From positions 10,292,001-10,356,000 of the forward strand of contig NZ_BJHV01000001.1 of assembly GCF_005405925.1 (NCBI RefSeq): a stretch of 64,000 bases of DNA, given 5' to 3'. Position 1 is the first letter of the stretch. Each line of letters begins with the position of its first letter. This stretch comes from Streptomyces antimycoticus (GTDB taxonomy: Bacteria > Actinomycetota > Actinomycetes > Streptomycetales > Streptomycetaceae). This document shows positions 17,080 through 26,309 of this stretch, one piece after another. Both the position numbers and the translations under genes were made by a program. Below the pieces are notes generated by a model that worked only from the letters and a program-made list of their open reading frames with translations, had not been told where the DNA came from and made no database searches.

Positions 17080-18678
17080 TCAGGTGCCGATCGCTTGGGG
17101 ATAGCTGAAGAAGTTGGTCGGGTCGTACGTCCGATTCACTCGGACCAGCCGGTCGTAATTCGCGCCGTAATAGGCCCGCCGCCAGTCCTTCAGGGTCGGA
17201 TCCGGGAAATTCTGATAGGACTGCGGCGGGGGAGTGTCACCGAAAATGCTCTGGTAGAACTCGCTGAGCCAGTAAAGATTCGCCGTGGCGACACGTGGCG
17301 GGTCGTAATCCGCCCAGGAGGTCTCGACGGCGAGGATGAAGACCCCGTTTCGGTGGACGAACGCCGTCGCGTCCGGCGGCACTTGGTTGATCTCGCCGCC
17401 GAGGGCGAACATGGCGAACCCGGCCCCGTCCTCGTTGTCGCTGCCGGGCCACTCCAGCAGCCGCTCGGCAGCGGCACCGATTTGCTCATCGGTCAGGAGT
17501 GTCCGAGAGGTCAGAACCGCCGACTTGCCGGCGAACTGTTGCACCGGCGTGGTCGCGCTCAGCAGCTCGCTCGCCTGCCCCGGGGTGACCTCCCGGACCG
17601 ACGCCTCGTTGCGGGCGCGCTCCTCCGCCGTGCCGATGGCGAGCATCGGGGCCAGGATGGCGCGCAACTCATCGAGGTCACCGTAGTACTGGCCGATGGC
17701 ATTGACGCCCGCGTTGGCGTGGATCTGGTCCCTGGTGAGCCCGTGGGTCCCCATGCCGACGCGAAGATGGAATCGCTTGTCGTCCAGGGTGTCCACGGCG
17801 ATCTGTTGCGCGGCGGCGAGCACCGGCAGCACCGAGTCCAGGCTCCAGCGCAACTCGTAGAAGCCCACGTCGCCCTGGAACCGCTCGTACTGGAACGTAA
17901 AGGAGGTGTTGACACCGAAGTTGTTCCCCGCCCCGCCGCGACAGCCCCAGAACAGATCGGAGTGGGAGTCCTCGCCGGCCTCCACCACGCGGCCGTCGGC
18001 GAGTACCACGGTCGTCGAGACCAGCCGGTCACAGGTCAGGCCGAACATCTTGTCGCTGAAGCCGATACCGCCGCCGAGCACCAGCCCGGCCACCCCGACC
18101 GTGGGGCAGCGGCCGGTCGGCACGAACATGCCGCGGTCCTCCAGCATGGGGTGCAGGTCGCCGTTGGTGACGCCGGCTCCCACGGTGAGGGTGCCCGCGC
18201 CGTGAACGACCCTCATCCGCCCGTAGGTCCGGGTCCGGGAGCGGGCACCCGGCAGCGAGGTGGAGACGATGTTTTTCATGCGGGCCATGTTGAGGAGCAG
18301 ACCCGTGGTGGCGGAGTACCCGGCGTAATTGTGGCCCAGCCCGGAACGAGGGACGGCGGGCAGTCCCACCGCGCGGGCCCAGCGGACCGCCGCACGGACA
18401 TCCCTGGTCGTGGCGCACGCCACAATCCCCGCGGGGCGGATCCCGGCGTACCGGTGGTTGAACGGAAGCGCCAGCGGCGGGTAGCCGGAGTCGCTCGGCC
18501 GATAGAGCGTGGAGCGCGACGACAGTGCCTGAGCCAGCAGCTGCCAGTCCCGTTCGCCGACCCGCTCCGCCACCTCGGTGGGTGGCGCGGCAGCGGCGGG
18601 CGATGACGGCAAGCCCGCCACCTCCGTGCTCAGGACACCCACCGTGCCCGCCCGCAGTACGTTCCGCCTGTTGATCAA
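17080..18678 (-). CDS. Secreted FAD-linked oxidase (berberine-bridge type)
   Basis: About 532 residues. The N-terminal Tat signal is RRNVLRAGTVGVL followed by AAAAPP. The FAD-binding PCMH domain has both covalent-flavin residues: His in RSGLGHNYAGYS and Cys in GRCPTVGVAGLVLGGGIG. This is the bicovalent arrangement of BBE-like oxidases. The C-terminal berberine-bridge box is NRTYDPTNFFSYPQ. The frame opens at 18783 with GTG, but the TTG at 18678 has GAGGG eight bases upstream and places the twin arginines at residues 4-5. Family members oxidise sugars, alcohols or alkaloid-like rings in the cell envelope. The substrate is unknown. Confidence 0.8.
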   Translation of the reverse strand: MINRRNVLRAGTVGVLSTEVAGLPSSPAAAAPPTEVAERVGERDWQLLAQALSSRSTLYRPSDSGYPPLALPFNHRYAGIRPAGIVACATTRDVRAAVRWARAVGLPAVPRSGLGHNYAGYSATTGLLLNMARMKNIVSTSLPGARSRTRTYGRMRVVHGAGTLTVGAGVTNGDLHPMLEDRGMFVPTGRCPTVGVAGLVLGGGIGFSDKMFGLTCDRLVSTTVVLADGRVVEAGEDSHSDLFWGCRGGAGNNFGVNTSFTFQYERFQGDVGFYELRWSLDSVLPVLAAAQQIAVDTLDDKRFHLRVGMGTHGLTRDQIHANAGVNAIGQYYGDLDELRAILAPMLAIGTAEERARNEASVREVTPGQASELLSATTPVQQFAGKSAVLTSRTLLTDEQIGAAAERLLEWPGSDNEDGAGFAMFALGGEINQVPPDATAFVHRNGVFILAVETSWADYDPPRVATANLYWLSEFYQSIFGDTPPPQSYQNFPDPTLKDWRRAYYGANYDRLVRVNRTYDPTNFFSYPQAIGT

Positions 18679-19014
18679 CGTGGCTGCCCTCGCAAGAAGT
18701 GCTCCGGAGACGCGATGGTCTCCCTCCCTCGCAAAGTCAACCGGCGATTGATCGGCGCAGCGGCGAAACGTATTCCCGTCCACAGGTCCGCAACCCGAAA
18801 GAAGGCCGACCTGCCGCTGAATGCCCCAGCCCGGTATGACGAACGGGCGCGCTCATCCAAGCGCCCGCTCCCCGCCACCTCCGTCGGCGCACGGCCGCCG
18901 TCCGTGAGCCCGGGTGCCGGGTCGGAGTGCTGCTACGCCGTCACACCGTCTTCAGCTGTCCGCCGTCGACGACGGAGTCGGCGGAACACAGGACCGGGCT
19001 GGACGTTCGGTGCC
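18679..19014. other. Intergenic stretch without a supported gene
   Basis: 336 bp upstream of the oxidase and downstream of the pentapeptide-repeat gene. It must carry the oxidase promoter. Open frames here are short and shadow-like. I see no remnant, repeat or clear hairpin. Confidence 0.5.
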
Positions 19015-20562
19015 TCATCGCTTCATCCGCCCACGGATCGCGAGGGCGGCGAGGCCGAGGAGGACCGGCTCCGAGAAGCGGGATGCCATCTCGATGTACC
19101 CGCCGGCTACGGTCAGGTCCTGCCCGCCGGAGCGGAACACGGTCGAGTGGAGCGTCACCTCCAGAGCCTTCTCAAGGCGTTTGCCGGTGAACCGGTCCCC
19201 GGTGGGGTTCTCCGGGTCCTGCTTGTCGATCTCGAAGGTGACCTTGCCGCCCGGGGGCGGCACCGTGGCCGTCGCCTGCTGCTTCGGGGAACCCTGGGGC
19301 AGGCCGAAGCCTGTCAGCAGCACGATGGTGAGGAGCATCGAGGCCGCTAGCCAACCGAGCGCGCGTGAGGCACGCAGACCGTAGCCGGACAGCAGCCAGT
19401 ACGCCTGGAGCAGCCAGCGGTCCGCCTCACTCCACGTACGGCTGTGGCGACGCATCTCCATCTCGCCGTAATAGAAGTCGGCGGCTCCCGGTTCGTCGCG
19501 GGCGTCCTCGCGGGCCTTGCGCAGCTGCCGGTAGGTATCGGCGAGGGCGGCCGGGTACGGAGCCGGCCCCGGGGTCTGCCAGCCCCTCCACCACGCCTCT
19601 TCGACGATGACGTGCCGTCGGGTCCAGCGCCGGCCGCGGGGCGGTTCGGCGAAGACGCAGGAGCCCTCGATCTGCAGTTGGTCGAGGTGATGGGTTCCCC
19701 CGAAGACACACCGTGACAGGTCGACGTCGAAGAGGAGCAGCATGGACGCGTCGACACCGGAGAGCGAGGTGACCGAGGGGCGCTGGTCGGGCGCGGTCGG
19801 GTAGGCCGGGATACCGGAGTGCGCCACATGGTGTTCCATCGACGTCAGGGTGCATCGCTCGGCAAGACGGGCGCGCGTGAGGTCGATGGATGCGCCACTC
19901 GCCTTGAGGGTGACCGGTGCCTCGAACCAGGCCCCGGTGAAATCGACGTGGTCGGCGACGACTTGGGCGACCGTATGCCTGGTGATGTGGCTCTCTCGCA
20001 GGTCCAGCAGCCGGACGCCGTGAGCCCCCATGAACCAGGGCCCGGTCGCGAACGACGCACCGCGGAAGACGAGGTGCCCGGCCGGGGTTGTGCCGTCGGC
20101 CGTGCACCGCACCTCGTCGAAGTTGGCGAGCGCGTGGAACTCGGCCCCGTCGAACCGGGCCGCCGAACCGAATAGCGCGCCGGCGAACACGGCGTCCTGC
20201 CTGAACCTCGCTTCCCTGAACCACGCTCCCTTGTCGAAGCACACCATGTTGAAGTGGGCGGCGCCGGTGAAGACCGCCTTGTCGAATCGAGCCCGTCCAC
20301 AGCGCGGCCGCTCCTCGCCGGGCCGGCACAGCGCGTCCAGCAGTTCGTCCAGCAACTCACCGCTGATCTCGGTGCCTCGCGCGTCGATGTCGTCCCCGGG
20401 CGTCAGGGTCGCGAGGTAGGCGAGGCGCTCCTCTTGGCCGAGGTGTCCGAGGCACCGCTCGAATCCGCCGATCCTGATACCCGTGCATCCGACCGGCTCG
20501 TCCCCTGTGGCCCCGTCACCGCAGTGGTTCCAATCCGGCGCAGTGATACCCATGAGGGCCAT
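19015..20562 (-). CDS. Pentapeptide-repeat membrane protein
   Basis: A 515-residue protein. Residues about 88-200 form a pentapeptide-repeat right-handed helix with the A(D/N)xF-type register (ARFDKAVFTGAAHF, ARFRQDAVFAGALF, ARFDGAEFHALANFDEV). More degenerate repeats continue to about 310. A charged segment (TYRQLRKAREDARDEPGAADFYYGEMEMRRH) then leads to a transmembrane helix near 404-424 and a second hydrophobic segment near the C-terminus. The TYRxLRxxxEDxxxxxxAxxFYYxEMxxRR motif is seen in membrane-tethered pentapeptide proteins. Function unknown. It lies 84 bp downstream of a zinc-ribbon membrane protein on the same strand. Confidence 0.75.
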   Translation of the reverse strand: MALMGITAPDWNHCGDGATGDEPVGCTGIRIGGFERCLGHLGQEERLAYLATLTPGDDIDARGTEISGELLDELLDALCRPGEERPRCGRARFDKAVFTGAAHFNMVCFDKGAWFREARFRQDAVFAGALFGSAARFDGAEFHALANFDEVRCTADGTTPAGHLVFRGASFATGPWFMGAHGVRLLDLRESHITRHTVAQVVADHVDFTGAWFEAPVTLKASGASIDLTRARLAERCTLTSMEHHVAHSGIPAYPTAPDQRPSVTSLSGVDASMLLLFDVDLSRCVFGGTHHLDQLQIEGSCVFAEPPRGRRWTRRHVIVEEAWWRGWQTPGPAPYPAALADTYRQLRKAREDARDEPGAADFYYGEMEMRRHSRTWSEADRWLLQAYWLLSGYGLRASRALGWLAASMLLTIVLLTGFGLPQGSPKQQATATVPPPGGKVTFEIDKQDPENPTGDRFTGKRLEKALEVTLHSTVFRSGGQDLTVAGGYIEMASRFSEPVLLGLAALAIRGRMKR

Positions 20563-20646
20563 CCCACCAGGGAGCAGGGCCCGTTCGCAGCCATTTCACG
20601 GGTGTCCGTGCAGCCGGTCGGGCATCCGGACGCGTCCCGACCGCGT

Positions 20647-21333
20647 TCACATTTCGGGGTCGATTTTCGAAGAGAGGAAGAACAGGCCGAGAGCGAGCAC
20701 CAGGAACAATGCCGCCAACTCACTGTCCCGGAAGTACAGAACGACGGTCACGACGCAGGAGGCGAGTCCGAGCAGGCCGGTGATACGGCCGAGGATCCGC
20801 CGAGGACGGGCGGAAGGCCCGGACAGGCGCTCGGGGACCGGGTCCTTGGCGTTCTGCCCATACGGAAAGGGCCCCGGCCGGTAATGCCAGCCGTCCTCCC
20901 GCAGCTGCTGAACCGCCGGGTGGCGGCGGGCGTGGCGCAGACGGCGGGGCGCGAGGCGGTTCCAGGGCAGCCACGCCTGGCGGGTCGCGATCCACACCGG
21001 TGTGGGAAGGCAGGCCACCACTGCCCATATCACCGCGTTGACTTTGCCGCCCGATGTGCTCGGCAGGATCCCGAGCAGCGTGTCCAACTGACCGCTGGCG
21101 GCATATGCGATCGGCGCGGCGATGGAGAGCGCCATCATGGACTGCTCGATGATGTGGCCGTGATGGCACCGCTCACAGCGTGGCACACGGACGCTGTTGC
21201 TCTGCCACTTGGTGCGGATGCCCAAATACCAGGTCGGGTTGGACTGCACGTCCCTGTGCAACCCGACGACACGATCGTGCCGCGTGGCCGTGGTCTCGCT
21301 TGCGCAGAACCAGCACTGTCGCGTCATGAGCAT
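20647..21333 (-). CDS. Zinc-ribbon membrane protein, unknown function
   Basis: A 228-residue protein. The N-terminus has two CxxC pairs (CWFCAS, CERCHH) typical of a small zinc ribbon. At least four hydrophobic helices follow (MMALSIAAPIAYAA, AVIWAVVACLPTPVWIA, ITGLLGLASCVVTVVLYF, LAALFLVLALGLFFL). The start can be either of two near Met codons (21333 or 21327). I do not recognise a family. It is probably cotranscribed with the pentapeptide-repeat membrane protein downstream, which suggests a shared envelope function. Confidence 0.65.
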   Translation of the reverse strand: MLMTRQCWFCASETTATRHDRVVGLHRDVQSNPTWYLGIRTKWQSNSVRVPRCERCHHGHIIEQSMMALSIAAPIAYAASGQLDTLLGILPSTSGGKVNAVIWAVVACLPTPVWIATRQAWLPWNRLAPRRLRHARRHPAVQQLREDGWHYRPGPFPYGQNAKDPVPERLSGPSARPRRILGRITGLLGLASCVVTVVLYFRDSELAALFLVLALGLFFLSSKIDPEM

Positions 21334-21499
21334 CTCCTGGAACCGTGCCCTCGGTAGGCCGACATGCGAACCATGCCCGTCACCGTAAGGCCCCGCGCCG
21401 GGACCCGTCCCACATCTGCGCGGTCGGTTGGGCTGCCTGCTACCGGGCGGTGACGTCTGGGACGGCCTGTTCGGCGCCGGCTCCTGCCCGGCGACTCAG

Positions 21500-21775
21500 T
21501 GGGCGGCGGCCGGGCCACGGCCGCCAGCGGCACCGTGACCGTCCGCACCACGACGTGGGCTGCTGAGGGCGAAAGCCTGCGCCATCTCCAGGGGGCGGTG
21601 GACTCGGCCCTGTGCGGCAAGAGCCGCTAGCCGCCATGCGCGCGGCGATGCCGACCTCGGGCTGGGCCAGGACGGCGTTCTCCCAGGAGGCGAAGCGCAT
21701 GTCGCAGGCGAGGAGGAACTCGCTGCCCGCGTCCCGCGCCCGGCCGCGCAGCTTGGCGATGGTGACGGCCGGGGG
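21500..21775 (-). pseudogene. Enoyl-CoA hydratase/crotonase remnant
   Basis: One minus frame reads VTIAKLRGRARDAGSEFLLA then CDMRFASWENAVLAQPEVGI. This is the oxyanion and second-strand core of a crotonase fold (GxxxGxGxEFxLAxDMRFA, LxQPEVGxG). After that the match jumps frame (RPLEMAQAFALSSPR-type text). The first third and the C-terminus are missing. It is a decayed gene fragment in a 650-bp region (21334-21987) that otherwise contains no intact gene. Confidence 0.65.
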
Positions 21776-21987
21776 CAAAGCGGGTGCTCGTCGAGTCGCG
21801 GCACGGCCGACGCGGCGATCTCCCCGCACTCGGTCACACATCCGTGTAACCGAGTGCTCCGGTTGGCGGACGTCCCAGGTCGGAGCACTCATTCGGCGGT
21901 GGTCGGGCGCGACTCTGATCGGATTCGAGGTGGCAGGCTTCCCGAGGCGTGGCCCGTACCACGCTCCCATCGGGAAGGCGGTACCGG

Positions 21988-23574
21988 ATGCGTGGCCTCG
22001 AAGTCATCGTGGTGGTGCTCGCCGCGGTGCTGACCATGAGCTGGCTGGCTCACCGCCTACGCTGGAACGAGCCGGTCATGCTGGTGGCGGGCGGCTGCCT
22101 GATCGGCCTGACCCCCGACTTCCGCGGGCTGGCCCTGTCGCCCGAGGTGGTCCTGCTGCTGTTCCTGCCCCCGCTGCTCTACTGGGAGTCGCTGACCACC
22201 TCGCTCCGGGAGATCCGGACGAACGTGCGCGGCATCGTGCTGCTCGCGACCGGTCTGGTGCTGGCCACCGCCGCCGCCGTGGCCTCGGTGGGGCACGCGC
22301 TGGGCCTTTCCTGGCCACTCGCCTTCGTCCTCGGTGCCGTCGTCGCCCCCACGGACGCCATCGCCGTGGCGGCGGTCGCCCGCGGGCTGCCCCGCCGGAT
22401 CCGGACCATCCTCCGGGCGGAGAGCCTGATCAACGACGGCACCGCGCTCACGCTCTACGCCGTGGTGATCGGCGTCGCCGTCGAGGGGCTGGCCGTCACC
22501 TGGACGGACACCACCGTGCGATTCCTGCTCGCCTACGCGGGCGGTGCCGCGATCGGCTGTGGATGCGCCGCCGTCGTCGTGGCTCTGCGCAGGCGGTTGC
22601 GTGACCGCAGGGTGGAAAACGCCTTGGGCGTGCTCACCCCGTTCGCCACCTATCTGCCCGCACAAGTGCTCGGCGTCTCCGGCGTTCTGGCGGTGGTCAC
22701 CTGCGGTCTCATCCTCAGCCAGGCGGGCCCCAAGGTGATCAGTGCGAGCTCCAGAGTGCAGATCATCTCCTTCTGGGAGGTGAGCACCTCCCTCCTCAAC
22801 AGTGCCCTCTTCGTCCTCGTCGGCGTCCAGACGCCCGCCATCGTCAGCGCGATCGCCTCCGTCTCCCCGGGACACGCGGTCATCACCGCCGCGCTGGTCA
22901 GCGGCGTAGTGATCGCCACCCGACTGCTGTGGCTGTACTCGGTGCCCTACATCATCCGCGCCGTCGACCGCCGCCCGGTCCAGCGCACGCTGCGCTACGG
23001 CGCCCGGCAGAGGTTCCCGCTCGCCTGGAGCGGGGTGCGCGGTGCCGTCTCGCTCGCGGCCGCGCTCGCCGTCCCGACCGCCACCGCCGCGGGCCGGCCG
23101 CTCGCGGGACACGGCCTGCTGGTCTTCACCGCCGTAACCGTCATCCTGGTCACGCTGGTCCTCCAGGGGACGACGATGCCCGCGGTGATCCGCTGGTCCG
23201 GACTGCACGGCGATCCCGATGAGACCACCGAGGAACGCCACGCCTATGGCCAGATCATCGCCGCCGCGCTGGAGGCCCTTCCCGACCACGCCGAGCGTCT
23301 GAAAACACCGCCGGAGACGGCCGACGCCATCCTGAGCGAACTGCGCCAGTACGCCGCCGAAAAGGCGGGACCGCCGGATACCGACAACGCCGGTGTGCGG
23401 GCCGGGCTCGAACTGCGCCGCGCCCTGATCGGCGTCGAACGCAGCGCCCTGATCCGGCTGCGGGATCAGCGCAGCATCGACGACATCGTCCTGCGCCGGC
23501 TGCAGTCGCTGCTGGACACCGAGGAGATCAGGATTGAGCTGGCCCTGCATGCCTTCACCGGCCGGCCGCCGTAG
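21988..23574 (+). CDS. CPA1-type Na+/H+ antiporter
   Basis: A 528-residue inner-membrane monovalent cation/proton antiporter. About 12 hydrophobic helices are visible. The ion-binding motif is in GAVVAPTDAIAVAAVARG (the PTDA/D pair), followed by LINDGTALTLYAVV. RGAVSLAAALAVP is the conserved helix-10 arginine region. A hydrophilic C-terminal tail of about 110 residues follows. The open frame allows a start at 21949, but the ATG at 21988 has GGGAAGG upstream and puts helix 1 at the very N-terminus. It likely serves pH or sodium homeostasis. No partner genes are adjacent. Confidence 0.87.
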   Translation: MRGLEVIVVVLAAVLTMSWLAHRLRWNEPVMLVAGGCLIGLTPDFRGLALSPEVVLLLFLPPLLYWESLTTSLREIRTNVRGIVLLATGLVLATAAAVASVGHALGLSWPLAFVLGAVVAPTDAIAVAAVARGLPRRIRTILRAESLINDGTALTLYAVVIGVAVEGLAVTWTDTTVRFLLAYAGGAAIGCGCAAVVVALRRRLRDRRVENALGVLTPFATYLPAQVLGVSGVLAVVTCGLILSQAGPKVISASSRVQIISFWEVSTSLLNSALFVLVGVQTPAIVSAIASVSPGHAVITAALVSGVVIATRLLWLYSVPYIIRAVDRRPVQRTLRYGARQRFPLAWSGVRGAVSLAAALAVPTATAAGRPLAGHGLLVFTAVTVILVTLVLQGTTMPAVIRWSGLHGDPDETTEERHAYGQIIAAALEALPDHAERLKTPPETADAILSELRQYAAEKAGPPDTDNAGVRAGLELRRALIGVERSALIRLRDQRSIDDIVLRRLQSLLDTEEIRIELALHAFTGRPP

Positions 23575-23992
23575 CCGCCTGCAGCCGGACGCATCGCTCA
23601 CCGCGTAGTCCTTCGTCCCCGGTCTGCGCACGGCGCTGCGCGACTCGTGCCTGTCCAGCAGGGGCCGTCGGAGGCGGCTGGGGCAATTGACCATCGAGCT
23701 CTCGGTGTACTACGCGATCGAGCGGCTCGTGGTCCGAGGCGAGGAGGTGGCGTGCCGCATCCGGTTCGACTGCACACCTGCGGCGAGCCTTCGCGGCATA
23801 CCGCCCGCCCGGCGGGATGTGCCGTTCAACGGGCCGGTGGCGCTCGATGCCGTGCTCGCGCTGGGCGGGTTGCACGCGCCGCACCCCGCACCGGGGGCCG
23901 CCCCGCGGCTACGCGGAAGCGGCCCCTGAGCCTCATGGAGGCCGGCTGGAGAGGTAGGGCGAATCCGGGCCCCTCGACCCCGTTACCCCTCG
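23575..23992. other. Gap with one doubtful short frame
   Basis: 418 bp between the antiporter and the VOC gene. A TTG-initiated frame at 23687-23929 (80 codons, starting LTIELSVYYAIERLVVRGEEV) shows coding-like third-position GC. It has no ribosome site and no family I recognise. It may be a gene fragment. A short direct duplication (CGTTACCCCT twice) lies at about 23980-24001, just at the VOC stop. Confidence 0.4.
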
Positions 23993-24403
23993 TTACCCCT
24001 CGTCCGCTTCGGCAGCCGGACGGGGACCGCCGAAGCCGTGCGCGGAGAGGTCGAACCAGTTGCCCTCCGGATCCATGGCCCGGTATTCGGCGAAGGGGCG
24101 GTTGGTGAAGCGCTCCGCGGGCTCCTCGGCGCCGGAGGCGACCAAAGCGGCGGATATCTCGGATGTGTCGGCGACGTGGAACCCGAAGTGATTCATGCCC
24201 AATGGGGTGTCGCCGTCGAGTTGATGCTTGATCAGGGCGAGGCTGAGATACCCGTCGGAGAGGAAGCAGCTGCCATCGGGGTCCCGGTGGAAGAGCTCCA
24301 TGCCGAAGATTTCGCTGTAGAACTCGGCCAGTTTCTCGGGGTCACGGGCAACGATGGCCAGATGCCGCAGTTTGGGCCTGCCCGGGGTGGACGCGTCGGA
24401 CAT
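23993..24403 (-). CDS. VOC/glyoxalase family protein
   Basis: A 136-residue cytosolic protein with one vicinal-oxygen-chelate module. Key segments are LRHLAIVARDPEKLAEFYSEIFGME, LGMNHFGFHVAD and YRAMDPEGNWFDLSAHG. His in LRHLAI, His in NHFGFHV and a C-terminal acidic residue could form the metal site. It is the third gene of a small minus operon (JAB-like, SnoaL-like, VOC; gap to the SnoaL-like gene 11 bp). Substrate unknown; members include dioxygenases, glyoxalase-like and resistance proteins. Confidence 0.8.
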   Translation of the reverse strand: MSDASTPGRPKLRHLAIVARDPEKLAEFYSEIFGMELFHRDPDGSCFLSDGYLSLALIKHQLDGDTPLGMNHFGFHVADTSEISAALVASGAEEPAERFTNRPFAEYRAMDPEGNWFDLSAHGFGGPRPAAEADEG

Positions 24404-24414
24404 GGGCGATTCCT

Positions 24415-24846
24415 TCAGTTCTCGGAAGCCGGCGGGGTGGCCGGTCGGGGGGCAGGAACCATGTTGTGGAAAGCGGTGATCCGCCAGGCGCCGTCGGCGC
24501 CCGCCGCCACGTCCCGTTCCACGACGGCGAGGGCATGGGTGCGGGCGAGGCTGGTGCCGTCGGAGGCGACGACGGTTGATTCGACGTTGACCGTGGCCAG
24601 GTCCGGGCGCGGATAGCGGATGGACTGCACCCGCGCGTCCAGGCGAGTGGAGCGGTACGCGGTGCGGAAGAGCTGGTCGTGACCGGCGGCGATACCAGCT
24701 CGGCCGGGTGGTTTCTCGCCGCGCACTGTGGTGAAGTCGCAGTCTTCGGCGAAGACGGCGGCGAAGGAGTGGGCGTCGCCCTCGGCCCAGCCGCGCGCCA
24801 TGGCATCCCAGAGCCCCTGGATCCGCTCGTCGTCAGTCGCGGTCAT
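24415..24846 (-). CDS. SgcJ/EcaC-type NTF2/SnoaL-like protein
   Basis: A 143-residue single-domain cone-fold protein (MTATDDERIQGLWDAMARGW, DAHSFAAVFAEDCDFTTVRG, WRITAFHNMVPAP). This pattern is typical of the SgcJ/EcaC family, whose members assist or catalyse small-molecule cyclisation and oxidation. ATG 24846 was chosen over one three codons upstream because it sits five bases after the JAB-gene stop with GAGG in front. No certain function. Confidence 0.78.
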   Translation of the reverse strand: MTATDDERIQGLWDAMARGWAEGDAHSFAAVFAEDCDFTTVRGEKPPGRAGIAAGHDQLFRTAYRSTRLDARVQSIRYPRPDLATVNVESTVVASDGTSLARTHALAVVERDVAAGADGAWRITAFHNMVPAPRPATPPASEN

Positions 24847-24851
24847 CGGCC

Positions 24852-25469
24852 TCACACCCCCACCGCGGCGTTGGTCCGTATCCGCAGCGGCAGTTCAGCG
24901 CACGGCTGGTGAGGGTTCTCGGGTGAGGGCGGCGCCCAGGCGGCGAGGGCGTGGTACAAGACATCGCCGCGACGTTCCAGGTAGCAGATGAGGTTGACGG
25001 GCCAGCCGGTGTTGCCGAAGACGTGCTGATCCATCGGGGTGGGACGCTCACTGAGGATGAGTTTCCGCTCCTCCGGCGGGCCTATGCGATGCCAGTCGGG
25101 GTGCATGTGCACGGATCCCAGGATGTCAAGACCGTCGGCCTCGGCCTCGCGTGAGGCCCTCAACAGGTCGTGGGAGTCGATCCACCAGCCACGTGTCTCG
25201 TTCTCGTACGCCGGGCCGAAGAGCGGCACGATCGACTCGGTGAACTCACGGCGCGCGGCCGGGTCGGTGGTACGGGCATTGCGGCCGAACGCGACGCGCT
25301 CGACGGTGAATGTCGCGTGGTCCGCCGAACCTACGAGGAGGGCGAAGCACGGCAGTGGTGTTTCGGAGGTGATGCGTTGGTATTCACCGACGGCCACCTC
25401 GAGGAATTCATCGAGCGCCTGATCCTCTATCAGGACCGTACAACCTTCACCTAAATGCGTCGCGCGCAT
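24852..25469 (-). CDS. JAB/MPN-like protein with degenerate JAMM motif
   Basis: A 205-residue cytosolic protein. LGSVHMHPDWHRIGPPEE carries the HxH pair (H121, H123) of the JAMM/MPN metalloprotease fold. The usual Ser and Asp seven to eleven residues later are replaced by Pro and Glu, and the upstream Glu of the ExnHxH signature is not evident in PCFALLVGS. ATG 25469 is preceded by GAGGTGG; the open frame to 25619 lacks a better start. It is the first gene of the minus operon with the SnoaL-like and VOC genes. No ubiquitin-like, E1 or E2 gene is nearby. Deubiquitinase-like activity is therefore doubtful. Confidence 0.65.
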   Translation of the reverse strand: MRATHLGEGCTVLIEDQALDEFLEVAVGEYQRITSETPLPCFALLVGSADHATFTVERVAFGRNARTTDPAARREFTESIVPLFGPAYENETRGWWIDSHDLLRASREAEADGLDILGSVHMHPDWHRIGPPEERKLILSERPTPMDQHVFGNTGWPVNLICYLERRGDVLYHALAAWAPPSPENPHQPCAELPLRIRTNAAVGV

Positions 25470-25718
25470 GTCAACCACCTCTTGGTGTGGATGTCGAATG
25501 CGGTGGGGGAGCGGAGCCGTCGTACTGTATCCCGGTATTCTTGAAGTCTCAAACGGCATCCGCGCCTTCATCCCCGCCCTCGGGTACCGGGGCCTGGCCG
25601 GCCCCGGGGATGGCCACATGTCACACCGCTACCGGCTGCACGACGGAGCCGCTCACCTCGCCGCTCATCGCATCCATCACGGCGCGGAACCGCGCTCCGC
25701 GCCGCCCCGCCCCCTAGC

Positions 25719-26066
25719 TCAGCCGTCTTCGGTGACCAGGGTGTAACGCACGGTCTGGGCCTGGATGAGGCCGTCACGGAAGACGAAGGTGTCGACTCCG
25801 TCCTCCACTCGCGCATGGGCGGTGGCGGCCGACCATTCGAGAAAGAGCACGTCATCCGCGAACTGAGGCTTCACGTCCCATGCGGCGTCCGGGAGATCGC
25901 CGAGCAAGGTGCCGATGCCCTGCTTCACTCCGTCGCGTCCCCGCAGCACGCCGGAAGGAGTGACGAAGACCGCGTCTTCCGCGTAGTTGGCGCTGATCTT
26001 GTCCAAGTCTCCTGAGCCGAGCGCTTGGCCGTGGTCGTGGAAGATCTGTTCGGGCGTCCGGGTCAT
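25719..26066 (-). CDS. SnoaL-like/NTF2-fold protein
   Basis: A 115-residue cone-fold protein (PEQIFHDHGQALGSGDLDKI, YAEDAVFVTPSGVLRGRDGV, DTFVFRDGLIQAQTVRYTLV). It is typical of small SnoaL-like isomerases, cyclases or steroid-isomerase relatives. Two ATGs are possible, 26066 and 26078; I used the one that gives the family-typical start MTRTPEQIF. It is divergent from the PadR gene across 262 bp, so it may also belong to that regulator's sphere, although the operator lies at the padR end of the gap. Confidence 0.75.
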   Translation of the reverse strand: MTRTPEQIFHDHGQALGSGDLDKISANYAEDAVFVTPSGVLRGRDGVKQGIGTLLGDLPDAAWDVKPQFADDVLFLEWSAATAHARVEDGVDTFVFRDGLIQAQTVRYTLVTEDG

Positions 26067-26309
26067 CGCTGCAACCATTCCGTGCTCAGGTGTGTGATGC
26101 GCTCTCCCGGTCGGTGGGGAAGCGCGGCCGCCCATTGGGCGTGACTCCGAGAAAATAATTGCATACGCTGTTCATTGCAAGCGCTGCCTATTGCGGGGTG
26201 TCGACGTCTGGTGCCCGGACGCCGGTCACGGCTTCTCCTCGCGCTCTCCCCGAGCCGCGCGCCCGGGGGGCTCCGGGCTTCGCCTCCTCTCGGAGGGGCC
26301 GCGGGGGGT

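Noticed and set aside
20254..21357. Plus-strand frame of 367 codons opposite the two membrane-protein genes
   Set aside because: The opposite-strand frames have transmembrane helices, CxxC pairs and pentapeptide repeats; the plus frame has none.
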